Shown piece after piece: positions 25,541 through 33,753 of a stretch of 64,000 nucleotides of DNA. Numbering within the stretch: position 1 is the stretch's first letter; each line of letters starts with the position of its first letter. A model generated the notes under the pieces. It did not search any database. It saw nothing but the letters and a program-made list of their open reading frames with translations, and was not told the DNA's origin. This DNA is from Halocalculus aciditolerans (GTDB lineage: Archaea > Halobacteriota > Halobacteria > Halobacteriales > Halobacteriaceae): positions 744,001 to 808,000 of the forward strand of contig NZ_BMPG01000001.1 of assembly GCF_014647475.1 (NCBI RefSeq). The letters run 5' to 3'. Made by a program: the position numbers and the translations under genes.

Positions 25541-26182
25541 TCAGTAGCGCTCGCCGGAGGGCTCGGGGTCCGCGTCGCCCTCGTGGTCGCGCTTCATCGC
25601 GATCTCGAACCACGGGCAGAGGCGGAGCTGGCGGTAGTAGCGCGGGTGTTCGAAGAGGTCGTCGTAGTCCGCCCAGAGGACACCGCCGACTTCGTCCTCG
25701 TCGCGGTCGAAGGACGTGTCGGTGAGCGTGGCCTTGAGGACGGCGCAGACCTCCCACTCGACGCCCTCGTCGTAGTAGTCGCGCTTGTACTCGAAGCGGT
25801 CCGTCACGCGCAGGTCGTCGTACTGGTCGGGCGTGATACCGAGTTCCTCTTCGAGGCGCTCCTCGGTCGCCTCGACCTGACTCTGTCCGCGGCGCGGGTG
25901 GCTCGCCACCGTCCCGTCCCAGTGCGTGTCCCAGAGGCGCTTCCGGGCGGCGCGCTGCGCGAGCAGGATACGGCCGTCCTCGTCGAAGAGGAGACAGGTG
26001 AAGGCGCGATGGCGGACGCCGTCGCCCGTGTGCGCCGTCAGCCGGTTCGCCGTCCCCTCGTCCTCGTCGTAGGGGTCGACGGCGATGACGTCCTTCGCCG
26101 CGTTCTCCGCCGTCTCCCCCGTCCGCGACCCGCCCTTCACACCCGCGGGCGCGTCCGACTCCGTCGCGTTCGCGTCACTCAT
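25541..26182 (-). CDS. Nudix protein resembling type 1 isopentenyl-diphosphate isomerase
   Basis: A 213-residue protein. Residues 1-50 are acidic and unlike the family. Residues 55-205 match IDI-1: HRAFTCLLFDEDGRILLAQR, WDTHWDGTVASHPRRGQSQV (metal-binding His), the Nudix-like helix EATEERLEEELGI, and GVEWEVCAVLKA, which keeps the two Glu ligands. In characterised IDI-1 enzymes the WT-x-x-x-C-x-HP segment holds the catalytic Cys. Here the aligned residue is Ala (WDGTVASHP), although other key residues remain. It may therefore have altered activity, or the haloarchaeal group may use another residue. The start at 26182 (MSDANATE) is the likely one. Confidence 0.75.
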   Translation of the reverse strand: MSDANATESDAPAGVKGGSRTGETAENAAKDVIAVDPYDEDEGTANRLTAHTGDGVRHRAFTCLLFDEDGRILLAQRAARKRLWDTHWDGTVASHPRRGQSQVEATEERLEEELGITPDQYDDLRVTDRFEYKRDYYDEGVEWEVCAVLKATLTDTSFDRDEDEVGGVLWADYDDLFEHPRYYRQLRLCPWFEIAMKRDHEGDADPEPSGERY

Positions 26183-26361
26183 ACATCCTAAGGCGAGAGA
26201 CACGGCTTTAGGCCTTTGGAGATACGTCGGCGAACCCCCTCCCGTCATCGCCGGAACCGTTCTTCTCTATCACAGTGAAACCCACAACCGGTGCTTAACC
26301 AACATTAAATCGCTCTCGACGTATCCGCCCAACGTTCAGGGATAGCGCCTACCGTGCGGTG

Positions 26362-26766
26362 CTATGAGCGATAGTACGTATCATATATCGTAACCAGCAA
26401 CACGAGTAGACTTCCGGCCAGTAATACTTCGGGGATAAGTGCAGTGACCTTCCGGATCGGTCGCGACACCGCCAGTATCGGTGGCTGAATGACATATATC
26501 GGAATGGCGGTGACAAACGATATCGCCAACAGTGACGCCACACGTAATGGATGGCTGATTAATTCTGGGCCAGCCACTGACAGGTAGAGATAATACATCG
26601 CGAATAATGGGACTGGGATTACATAATAGATATCACGGATGACTGTCTGACTACCGGGGTAGAAAACTGAGAAGACGTATATCAGCGTCGTAACCGCAAA
26701 CGCTTCGTGCACTCGTACTAAGACTCGCAGCTCCCACTCAGAACCAGGTACGTCACGCTGCTCCAT
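26362..26766 (-). CDS. Multi-spanning membrane protein in an AT-richer island
   Basis: A 134-residue protein with about four hydrophobic spans (about 25-45, 50-70, 75-95, 110-130). Aromatic residues are frequent (FSVFYPGS, IYYVIPVPLFAMYYLYLSVA). The DNA is visibly richer in A and T than the neighbours, with many A- or T-ending codons (ATA, AGA, TTA), unlike the rest of the window. The start is one base after the stop of the preceding gene, so the two form an operon. No family is recognised. It may have been acquired horizontally. Confidence 0.6.
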   Translation of the reverse strand: MEQRDVPGSEWELRVLVRVHEAFAVTTLIYVFSVFYPGSQTVIRDIYYVIPVPLFAMYYLYLSVAGPELISHPLRVASLLAISFVTAIPIYVIQPPILAVSRPIRKVTALIPEVLLAGSLLVLLVTIYDTYYRS

Positions 26767-26767
26767 T

Positions 26768-27076
26768 TTATTTCATGCTCTGGAAGGTTTCCGGAAGACC
26801 GGCCCAGTAGAATAGTTGTCGTGTGAGGTATGCACCGATGATTAGTACTAGTCCTTCTGTGATCATGAGACTCACCTTGACCACACTAATCGGGTGTTCT
26901 CTCGTGAATATTACCGGTGGAGATTGCCACATCTGATAGCCGAGATACAACATGTATAGTGTTGTTATTGCAACAATAACCGAACCGATTGCCCCGACAA
27001 TCTGGAACACTAATCGCTTCTGTGGCATAGCCCCACGTTCTGTGCCTCTGAATAAATCCGTTCGGGTCATTGCCAC
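26768..27076 (-). CDS. Small membrane protein in an AT-richer island
   Basis: A 102-residue protein with hydrophobic spans at about 22-48 (LVFQIVGAIGSVIVAITTLY) and 65-90 (VVKVSLMITEGLVLIIGAYL). It shares the unusual codon and base use of the next gene, which starts one base after its stop. A GATAC sequence lies about 27 bases upstream of the ATG at 27076, supporting a leaderless start there. Met 3 and Met 17 (MPQKRLVF) are alternatives. It begins only 31 bases after the stop of the lrp gene upstream, so readthrough from lrp is possible. No family is recognised. Confidence 0.55.
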   Translation of the reverse strand: MAMTRTDLFRGTERGAMPQKRLVFQIVGAIGSVIVAITTLYMLYLGYQMWQSPPVIFTREHPISVVKVSLMITEGLVLIIGAYLTRQLFYWAGLPETFQSMK

Positions 27077-27106
27077 TTTCTGACTCTTCCTCCCGAGACA
27101 GTATCC

Positions 27107-27520
27107 TCAGCCGATGCGTTCGTCGAGGATGAGGCGGGTTTTCGTGTTGACGACTTCGTCCTGGTTGCGGGCTTTGGTGATGAGATCGTTGACGCCCTGA
27201 GTGTCGCTGGCGTCGACGACGAGGACGATGTCGAGCTCGCCTGACACTTGCCAGACGAAGTCGACTTCGTCCCAGTCGGCCATGCGGTCGCCCATCTCGT
27301 GGGTGTCGACGTCGACGGCGACGGACACCTCGATCATGGCTTTGACGTTGCCGGTGTGGGTGTCGATGGTGAAGCGTTCGATGACGCCGTCGTCGATGAG
27401 GCGGTCGACGCGGTTCCGGACGGTGCCCTCCGAGACGCCGAGTTCGTCCGCGATGTCCGTGTAGGGGCGGCGGGCGTCGCGGCGGAAGAGGTTGAGGAGC
27501 TGGCGGTCCAGGTCGTCCAT
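27107..27520 (-). CDS. Lrp/AsnC-family transcriptional regulator
   Basis: A 137-residue regulator. The N-terminal winged helix-turn-helix is LLNLFRRDARRPYTDIADEL followed by GVSEGTVRNRVDRLIDDGVI. Residues 65-137 form the RAM/AsnC effector domain (MIEVSVAVDV, VWQVSGELDIVLVVDASD). Lrp-type proteins bind amino acids and form octamers. It is divergent from carA, and the 97-base intergenic holds a palindrome repeated at carB, which suggests control of carbamoyl-phosphate synthesis and of itself. That link is inference from position. The length and domain order are normal. Confidence 0.9.
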   Translation of the reverse strand: MDDLDRQLLNLFRRDARRPYTDIADELGVSEGTVRNRVDRLIDDGVIERFTIDTHTGNVKAMIEVSVAVDVDTHEMGDRMADWDEVDFVWQVSGELDIVLVVDASDTQGVNDLITKARNQDEVVNTKTRLILDERIG

Positions 27521-27550
27521 GTGGGGTGAAGGCGGGCGACCACGAAAGAG

Positions 27551-27594
27551 ATTACGAAATTCGTAGCCCAGTTACGAAAGCAACGCTTATACTT
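27551..27594 (+). promoter_or_regulatory. carA promoter with palindromic operator candidates
   Basis: ATTACGAAATTCGTAG at 27551-27566 is a near-perfect palindrome of the form TTACGA-N3-TCGTA(A/G). A half site GTTACGAAAG follows at 27571-27580. The TATA-like CTTATACTT is at 27586-27594, about 28 bases before the carA ATG (27618), so the transcript is probably leaderless. The palindrome sits just upstream of the TATA box and also about 30-45 bases before the divergent lrp start, well placed to control both. Confidence 0.7.
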
Positions 27595-27617
27595 CGGGGC
27601 TCCGTTCGTTTCTCGTA

Positions 27618-28679
27618 ATGCCGGACGCCTACCTCGCACTGGAGACGGGTGACGTCGTGGAGGCGCGCACCCGCGCTCCGGGCACGGCCCAGGGCGAACT
27701 CGTCTTCACGACCGCATACACGGGCTACGAGGAGAGCCTCACCGACCCCTCCTACGAAGCCCAGGTACTGACCTTCGCTTACCCCCTCATCGGGAACTAC
27801 GGCGTCCGCGAGGAGCGATTCGAGGACGACCGCGTCCACCCATCCGCCGTCGTCGCCCGCGAACTCACCGACGACGTCGCCGACTGGCTCACGGCGGAAG
27901 GCGTGCCCGCCGTCGACCACGTCGACACCCGCGACCTCGTGCTCGACATCCGCGACCGCGGCGCGATGAAGGTCGGCATCGCCGCCGGCCCCGACGCCAC
28001 CCCGGAAGACGCGAAGGCCGAACTCGACACCTGCCCGCACATGAGCGACATCGCCGACATCGGCGCGCAGGTCTCCGTCGACGAACCCGTCCACTACGAG
28101 GGAAGCGGCCCGTCCGTCGCGCTCGTCGACTGCGGCGCGAAAGGCTCCATCGTCGACTCCCTCACCGCCCGCGACGCCGACGTCACCGTCCTCCCCTACG
28201 ACGCCACCCCCGAGGACGTCGAGGAAGTGGACCCCGACGTCCTCTTCATCTCGAACGGCCCCGGCGACCCCGCGAACTTCGAAGCCGCCGAAGGCCTCGT
28301 CGAAGAGTACGTCGGAACCCTCCCGCTCGCCGGCATCTGCCTCGGCCAGCAGGTCATCGCGCGCGCCCTCGGCGGCAGTACAGAGAAGATGGCGTTCGGT
28401 CACCGCGGCGTGAACCAGCCCGTCCGCGACCTGAGAACTGACAAGGTCGTGATGACGACGCAGAACCACGGCTACACCGTCGCCGACCCCGGCGACCTCG
28501 ACGTCACGCAGGTGAACGTCAACGACGACACGCCCGAAGGCCTCGACTCCGCCGACCTCGACGTCATCACCCGCCAGTACCATCCCGAAGCGAACCCCGG
28601 CCCCCACGACTCCCTCGACTTCTTCGACGACGTCGTCGACCTCGCGAACCCCGACCACGAAATCGCCACCGCCGACTGA
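27618..28679 (+). CDS. carA: Carbamoyl-phosphate synthase small (glutaminase) subunit
   Basis: A 353-residue subunit that hydrolyses glutamine and channels ammonia to CarB. The N-terminal CPSase_sm domain shows ELVFTTAYTGYEESLTDPSY. The class I glutaminase domain has FISNGPGDP, LAGICLGQQVIARALGG (nucleophile Cys), the HRGVNQPV segment and the C-terminal His/Glu in QYHPEANPGPHDS. The product feeds pyrimidine and arginine synthesis. It lies about 420 bases from the end of carB in convergent arrangement rather than in one operon, but both carry the same promoter palindrome. Confidence 0.96.
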   Translation: MPDAYLALETGDVVEARTRAPGTAQGELVFTTAYTGYEESLTDPSYEAQVLTFAYPLIGNYGVREERFEDDRVHPSAVVARELTDDVADWLTAEGVPAVDHVDTRDLVLDIRDRGAMKVGIAAGPDATPEDAKAELDTCPHMSDIADIGAQVSVDEPVHYEGSGPSVALVDCGAKGSIVDSLTARDADVTVLPYDATPEDVEEVDPDVLFISNGPGDPANFEAAEGLVEEYVGTLPLAGICLGQQVIARALGGSTEKMAFGHRGVNQPVRDLRTDKVVMTTQNHGYTVADPGDLDVTQVNVNDDTPEGLDSADLDVITRQYHPEANPGPHDSLDFFDDVVDLANPDHEIATAD

Positions 28680-28680
28680 C

Positions 28681-29044
28681 GCCGACGCGCGGCTTCCTGC
28701 CGCTGCTCTCGGCTTTCACCTCCTCTGCCGGTGGTCCTTCGTCGCTCGTCCCGGCATCCGATGCGGCGTCGACGGCTCCCGCACCGTTCACTTCCGATTC
28801 GCGGCGGACGCTTACCGCGTCGGCCCCGCATACGCCGCGTACGCCCTCCGGGGACGAGTCGCGGCTCGCCCAGCGCCCGGCCGTCGACGGCACGCATTTC
28901 GCGTACACCGAACTTCACGGCACGCTCTCCGGCGTCGACGCCGGCGACCGCCTGACTCACGGCGACAGCGTCCCCCAGCGCGAACCCTGGTACGCGCTTG
29001 GCGCGTTCGTCGCCGCCGCGGCCGCGACGCTCGCCGTCGCGTAG
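28681..29044 (+). pseudogene. Frameshifted remnant of an unidentified gene
   Basis: No single frame is open and plausible across this gap, but two frames in succession have the G/C-ending codons of real genes. From about 28745 one reads DGSRTVHFRFAADAYRVGPA then YAAYALRGR. From about 28862 the next frame reads RLAQRPAVDGTHFAYTELHG, continues GTLSGVDAGDRLTHGDSVPQ and ends EPWYALGAFVAAAAATLAVA with TAG at 29042. The last part is a membrane helix at the C terminus. A frameshift near 28855-28862 and the lack of a good start point to decay; a sequencing error at one site would not supply a start codon. Confidence 0.4.
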
Positions 29045-29100
29045 GAAAGAGAAGATCGAATCGGGTCGCGTTTCGAATCGTGGTCCGGGTCGCCCGCGGG

Positions 29101-32100
29101 TTACTCGCCGCCCCAGTTCGCGTGCGTGATGGGGCGCTGGCTGACGGGGAGGACGTCGAGGTCGTCGCCGCGGTGCGCGAGCGCCTCCAGCGCGGCTTTC
29201 GCGCTCGCCTCGGTGGAGAAGTACGGGACGTCCTCCTCGACGGCGGTCTGTAGCGCGTCGACGTCGCGGGAGACGAGGAAGTCCACCTCTCCGGTTCTGA
29301 TGGCGTCGGAGACGTCGTCGAACTCGGCGAGGTCGTAGTACTCCTCGAAGCCGTCGACGTCGAGGTCGACGACGGCAGTCCCGGCGTCGGGGAGGTGGTT
29401 CGACGCGGCGTCCTGCGCCTTATCGTAGGCCTTCCCGAAGGTGTCCGCGGTCCCCATGACTTCGCCCGTGGACTTCATCTCCGGGCCGAGACGCGGGTCG
29501 GAGTCCGGCAGCCGGTCGAACGGCAGGACGACCTCCTTGACACTGTACTGGTCGGGGATGCCTTCGTCGACGTCGAGGTCGGCGAGCGTCTGGCCGGCCA
29601 TCACTTTCGCGGCGAGCTTCGCGATAGGGACACCCGTCGCCTTCGAGACGAACGGGACGGTGCGCGAGGAGCGCGGGTTCGCTTCGAGCACGTAGACCTC
29701 GCCGTCCTTCACTGCCAGCTGGACGTTCAGGAGGCCGACGGTGTCGAGCGCGGTCGCGATGTCCTCCACGACCTCGCGGACGCGCGTCATCGTCGCGTCG
29801 TCGAGGCTCCGCGGCGGAATCACGCACGAGGAGTCGCCGGAGTGCACGCCCGCGGATTCGACGTGCTCCATGACGCCGCCGATGAGGACGTCCTCGCCGT
29901 CCGAGACGGCGTCGACGTCGAGTTCCACCGCGCCGTCGAGGAACTCGTCGACGAGGATGGGTTTCTCCGGACTCACGCGCACGGCTTCCTCGATGTAGTG
30001 TTCGAGCTCCTCGTCGCTGTGGACGATCTCCATCGCGCGCCCGCCGAGCACGTAGGACGGCCGGACGAGCACCGGGTAGCCGATGTCGTGCGCGAGGTCG
30101 AGCGCCTCGGCCTCGCTCGTCGCGCTCCCGCCGTCGGGCTGCGCGATGCCGAGTTCGTCCATGAGGGCGTTGAAGCGGTCGCGGTCCTCCGCTAAGTCCA
30201 TCGCCTCCACCGAGGTGCCGAGGACGCTCGCGTCGAGGCCGCGGCGGTCGATCTCGTTCTCCAGCGGCTCCGCGATGTTGACGGAGGTCTGCCCGCCGAA
30301 CTGCACCATCACGCCGTTCGCGCCGGTCGCCTCGACGACGTCCGCGACCTCCTCGGCCGTCACCGGCTCGAAGAAGAGGCCGTCAGAGGTGTCGTAGTCC
30401 GTGCTCACGGTCTCAGGATTGTTGTTGACGACGTGTGCCTCGACGCCCTCTTCGCGCAGCGCGCGGACGGCGTGGACGCTGCAGTAGTCGAACTCGACGC
30501 CTTGGCCGATGCGGATGGGGCCGCCGCCGACGACGACGACGGAGTCCGTGTCGGTGTCGACGCGGAGTTCGCCCGCGGCCGCGTCGCCCTCGAACGGCCC
30601 GCTGAACCACTCCGGCTTCCGCGAGGAGTAGTAGTACGGCGTCTGCGCCGCGAACTCGCCCGCGCAGGTGTCGACCTGCTTGTACGTGCGGCCGGGAACG
30701 GCCTCCTCGACGTCCGTGATGGGGGACGGTTTCGCCGTCGATTTCGACCCGCCGTCGGTCGTGAGGTCTTCGACGCTGCTCGGGATCCACGACGCGTTCG
30801 CGTCCGCGAACTCGCCGCCGCCGAGCGCCGTGATCTCGTGGTTCGTGAAGCCGGTCGTCGCCGCGCCCGTGAAGTCGCCCTCCGCTGCGCCCCGTGCGGC
30901 CTCGGCGACGTTCTGGAAGCGTTCCAGATACCACTCCTCGATACCCGTCAGAGCCTCGACCTCCGCGACGGAGTAGCCGCGGTCGAACGCCTCGAAGAGC
31001 GCGTACGGCCGGTCGGGGCTCGGCCGTTCGAGGTACTGCGCGTCGAGTTCGTCGTCGTCGAGCGCCCCCCAGTCGACGTCCGGGTCGTACTCCGAGGAGC
31101 GAAGCGCCTTCAGCAGGGACTCCTCGAACGTCCGCCCGATAGCCATCGCCTCTCCCGTGCTCTTCATCGCCGTGGAGAGCGTGAAGTCCGTCTCCGGGAA
31201 CTTGTCGATGGGCCAGCGCGGCACCTTCGTCACCACGTAGTCGATGGCCGGCTCGAACGCCGCCGTCGTCTCCCCCGTGATCTCGTTCGTGATCTCGTGC
31301 AGGCGCTTGCCGAGCGCGACTTTCGCCGTCACGCGAGCGATGGGGTAGCCGGTGGCTTTCGACGCCAGCGCGCTGGAGCGGGAGACGCGCGGGTTCACCT
31401 CGACGACGCGGTATTCGCCCCCGGGCGTGCCGTCGTCCCGCCACGCGAACTGGATGTTACAGCCGCCCTCGATGCCGAGGTCGCGGATGACCTCCAGCGC
31501 TGCGTCCCGCATCTCCTGGTGGCCGTCGTCCGGGATGACCTGACTGGGCGTCACGACCGTCGACTCGCCGGTGTGGATGCCCATCGGGTCGATGTTCTCC
31601 ATGTTGCAGATGATGACGGTCGAGTCGCCGGCGTCCCGCATCACCTCGTACTCGAGTTCGACCCAGCCGGAGATGGACTCCGTGATGAGGACCTCCGAGT
31701 TCCGGGAGAGGCGGAGGCCCTTGCGGACGCGCTCGTAGAGCTCGTCGATGTCCTCGACGACGCCCGAACCAGAGCCGCCCAGGGTGTAGGTCGTCCGGGA
31801 GATGACGGGGAGGCCGCCCACTTGGTCGACGGCGTCGTCGACGCGCCCGCGGAGGGCGTCCTCGTCGAGTTCGGTGGTCGTCTCGCCCTCGTCCAGCGTG
31901 ATGGTCGTCGACTTCGGAACGGGCTGCCCGAGGCTCTCCATCCGCTGGCGGAAGAGGTCGCGGTCCTCCGTCGCGTAGATGGTGTCGAGCGGCGTCCCCA
32001 TGATGTCGACGTCGAACTCGTCGAGCACGCCCTCCTCCGCGAGTTCGGCGGTGACGTTGAGTCCCGTCTGTCCGCCGAGCCCCGCGATCACGCCATCAGG

Positions 32101-32343
32101 ATTCTCCTGTTCGATGACGTCCGCGATGGCCTCGGTCGTGATGGGTTCGATGTAGACGGCGTCGGCCATCTCGGGGTCCGTCATGATGGTCGCGGGGTTC
32201 GAGTTCACGAGGACGACGCGGACGCCCTCTTCCTGGAGGGCGCGACACGCCTGCGCGCCCGAGTAGTCGAACTCCGCTGCCTGCCCGATCTGTATCGGTC
32301 CGCTGCCGATCAGGAGAATCGTCCGCTCGTCGCTCGCGCTCAT
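29101..32343 (-). CDS. carB: Carbamoyl-phosphate synthase large subunit
   Basis: A 1080-residue subunit with two homologous ATP-grasp halves, each beginning with a preATP-grasp Rossmann motif: ILLIGSGPIQIGQAAEFDYS (about 10-30) and VVVGGGPIRIGQGVEFDYCS (about 570-590). ATP-grasp motifs EVNPRVSRSSALASKATG and LEANPRSSRTVPFVSKATG mark the two phosphorylation sites. The C-terminal MGS-like domain, normally the allosteric region, covers about 930-1080. The length is standard. The ATG at 32343 is chosen over a GTG nine bases upstream because the TATA box is 27 bases from it. It converges on carA's downstream gap. Confidence 0.97.
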   Translation of the reverse strand: MSASDERTILLIGSGPIQIGQAAEFDYSGAQACRALQEEGVRVVLVNSNPATIMTDPEMADAVYIEPITTEAIADVIEQENPDGVIAGLGGQTGLNVTAELAEEGVLDEFDVDIMGTPLDTIYATEDRDLFRQRMESLGQPVPKSTTITLDEGETTTELDEDALRGRVDDAVDQVGGLPVISRTTYTLGGSGSGVVEDIDELYERVRKGLRLSRNSEVLITESISGWVELEYEVMRDAGDSTVIICNMENIDPMGIHTGESTVVTPSQVIPDDGHQEMRDAALEVIRDLGIEGGCNIQFAWRDDGTPGGEYRVVEVNPRVSRSSALASKATGYPIARVTAKVALGKRLHEITNEITGETTAAFEPAIDYVVTKVPRWPIDKFPETDFTLSTAMKSTGEAMAIGRTFEESLLKALRSSEYDPDVDWGALDDDELDAQYLERPSPDRPYALFEAFDRGYSVAEVEALTGIEEWYLERFQNVAEAARGAAEGDFTGAATTGFTNHEITALGGGEFADANASWIPSSVEDLTTDGGSKSTAKPSPITDVEEAVPGRTYKQVDTCAGEFAAQTPYYYSSRKPEWFSGPFEGDAAAGELRVDTDTDSVVVVGGGPIRIGQGVEFDYCSVHAVRALREEGVEAHVVNNNPETVSTDYDTSDGLFFEPVTAEEVADVVEATGANGVMVQFGGQTSVNIAEPLENEIDRRGLDASVLGTSVEAMDLAEDRDRFNALMDELGIAQPDGGSATSEAEALDLAHDIGYPVLVRPSYVLGGRAMEIVHSDEELEHYIEEAVRVSPEKPILVDEFLDGAVELDVDAVSDGEDVLIGGVMEHVESAGVHSGDSSCVIPPRSLDDATMTRVREVVEDIATALDTVGLLNVQLAVKDGEVYVLEANPRSSRTVPFVSKATGVPIAKLAAKVMAGQTLADLDVDEGIPDQYSVKEVVLPFDRLPDSDPRLGPEMKSTGEVMGTADTFGKAYDKAQDAASNHLPDAGTAVVDLDVDGFEEYYDLAEFDDVSDAIRTGEVDFLVSRDVDALQTAVEEDVPYFSTEASAKAALEALAHRGDDLDVLPVSQRPITHANWGGE

Positions 32344-32367
32344 TACCACCACCTGGTGCGCACATCG

Positions 32368-32422
32368 TAATAAGCGGTGCGAAATTTTCCGCGTATCGAA
32401 ACCCTATTACGAAAATCGTAAC
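32368..32422 (-). promoter_or_regulatory. carB promoter with palindromic operator candidate
   Basis: On the minus strand TTATTA at 32373-32368 lies about 27 bases before the carB ATG, so the mRNA is probably leaderless. Upstream, TTACGAAAATCGTAA at 32407-32421 is a perfect palindrome TTACGA-AAA-TCGTAA, the same as the carA/lrp site except for the spacer and one end base. A further half site TTACGA overlaps the TATA region. The next gene, at 32531, points away, so this region serves carB only. Confidence 0.7.
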
Positions 32423-32530
32423 GACGGTGGGCGTGACCCGCGAACCCCGCTGAGACGACCACACGCACCGCTCTCCGCCATACGACACCACCGAAAACTC
32501 GAACCGACCTCCCTCGCCGACCTCCGACCC

Positions 32531-33088
32531 CTAGCGCGGGCCGACCCGGTCCGCGTCCCAATCCCGCTCCGCTCGGTACTCCTCGACGAACGCGGCCGCG
32601 TCGAACTCCGCCATCTGCGCTTCGAACTCGGACTGCGCGGACGCCTCCGTCCCGTGGCTCACCGCGTGCTCCATCAGCTCCACCATCAACTCCACCGCGT
32701 ACTCGTGGAGCGTGCGCGCGTCGAAATCCGCCACCCACGCCGCCGCGTACCCGACGTCGCCGTTCGCGCTCGCGTCGACCGCGACGACGTCCTCCGGGAA
32801 CTCCTCGCGCACCGCACCCATCAGGTGGACCGTCGAGAACTCGTCGAACTCGTCCTTCTCGCTCGGCTCCACCGCCTCCCGAAGCACGTCGACGACGTCC
32901 TCCGGGAAGAACCGACCGAGGGGATGCATATCCATCACCACCGCGTGCGTCTCCCCGCACGCGCACCCGAACTCCCGCATCCCCAGGTCGAGGTCGCCCC
33001 GCTCGATGCGCTCTCCGCAGGGTAACTCGACGCCGCCTTCCTCGCGCCCGCCGTCCTCCTCGGGATTCGGGACGCCTGGCTCGCTCAT
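32531..33088 (-). CDS. Conserved haloarchaeal protein with Cys-rich N-terminal site
   Basis: A 185-residue acidic soluble protein. Residues 20-50 contain ELPCGERIERGDL and FGCACGETHAVVMDMHPLGR, where Cys and His residues could hold a metal ion. The rest is largely helical with FFPEDVVDVLREAVEP, VHLMGAVREEFPEDVVAVDA and a long C-terminal amphipathic helix. There is no membrane segment. It resembles conserved haloarchaeal proteins of unknown function. Its direction is the same as that of the next two genes downstream, with gaps of about 100-140 bases. Confidence 0.7.
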   Translation of the reverse strand: MSEPGVPNPEEDGGREEGGVELPCGERIERGDLDLGMREFGCACGETHAVVMDMHPLGRFFPEDVVDVLREAVEPSEKDEFDEFSTVHLMGAVREEFPEDVVAVDASANGDVGYAAAWVADFDARTLHEYAVELMVELMEHAVSHGTEASAQSEFEAQMAEFDAAAFVEEYRAERDWDADRVGPR

Positions 33089-33228
33089 ACTCTTACTCCA
33101 GTCGCGCGCCGCAAAATCACGTCGGTTCCGACTCGCACGGCCGTTCGCCGTCCGAGGCCCTTCGCCCTCGGCCGTCTATCGAACCGGCCGAAATCCTTCC
33201 GTCTGTCGAACCCGCCGAGAACCTCCGA

Positions 33229-33648
33229 CTACGGCCAGTCGTCGCGCTCCGCCGCCTCCGACGCCGCGTCCGCGACCTCGTCGCCCTCGCCGAGCTCCCA
33301 CTCCGCCGCCTCCGCGGCGTCCTCGACGTCGAGGTACTCCCAACCGGTCTCATCCGCGAGCGCCTCGTCCTCGTCCGTCGTCCCGATGAAGACGTGACGG
33401 TCCGTGTCGAACTGCTTGCGGACGCTCTCCAGGCTCTCCGCCTTCCCCTTCGGCCCGGAGAAGAAGTCCTGGCGGATGCGCCGCTTCCGCGTGAAGTTCG
33501 TCACCACGTACGTCGGCTCGTCGCTCACCACGCCGACGTACTTCGTCCACTGGCGCGCGTCCGCGAACGCCGTCCCCGGCTTCGCGAGCCGCTGCAGCGC
33601 GGACAACTCGAACGCTAGCGTCATCTCCCCGCTCCCGCCCATGCTCAT
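33229..33648 (-). CDS. Conserved haloarchaeal hypothetical protein
   Basis: A 139-residue soluble protein. The beta-rich core includes LAFELSALQRLAKPGTAFAD, TKYVGVVSDEPTYVVTNFTR, KRRIRQDFF and RHVFIGTTDEDEALADETGW. The C terminus is Glu/Ala-rich and probably disordered or helical. A basic patch KRRIRQ and a loop SGPKGKAES could suit nucleic-acid or nucleotide contact, but this is speculation. Met 3 or Met 9 are alternative starts. No family name is asserted. Confidence 0.65.
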   Translation of the reverse strand: MSMGGSGEMTLAFELSALQRLAKPGTAFADARQWTKYVGVVSDEPTYVVTNFTRKRRIRQDFFSGPKGKAESLESVRKQFDTDRHVFIGTTDEDEALADETGWEYLDVEDAAEAAEWELGEGDEVADAASEAAERDDWP

Positions 33649-33753
33649 ACCCGCCTTACGCGCCGCCGAGAGGAAAACGCCTTCGAAGCCCGCGGCTTTC
33701 GGTTCCGGTTCCGACGCCGATTCGGATTCCGGCTTCGACCGCTGTCTCGTGGC

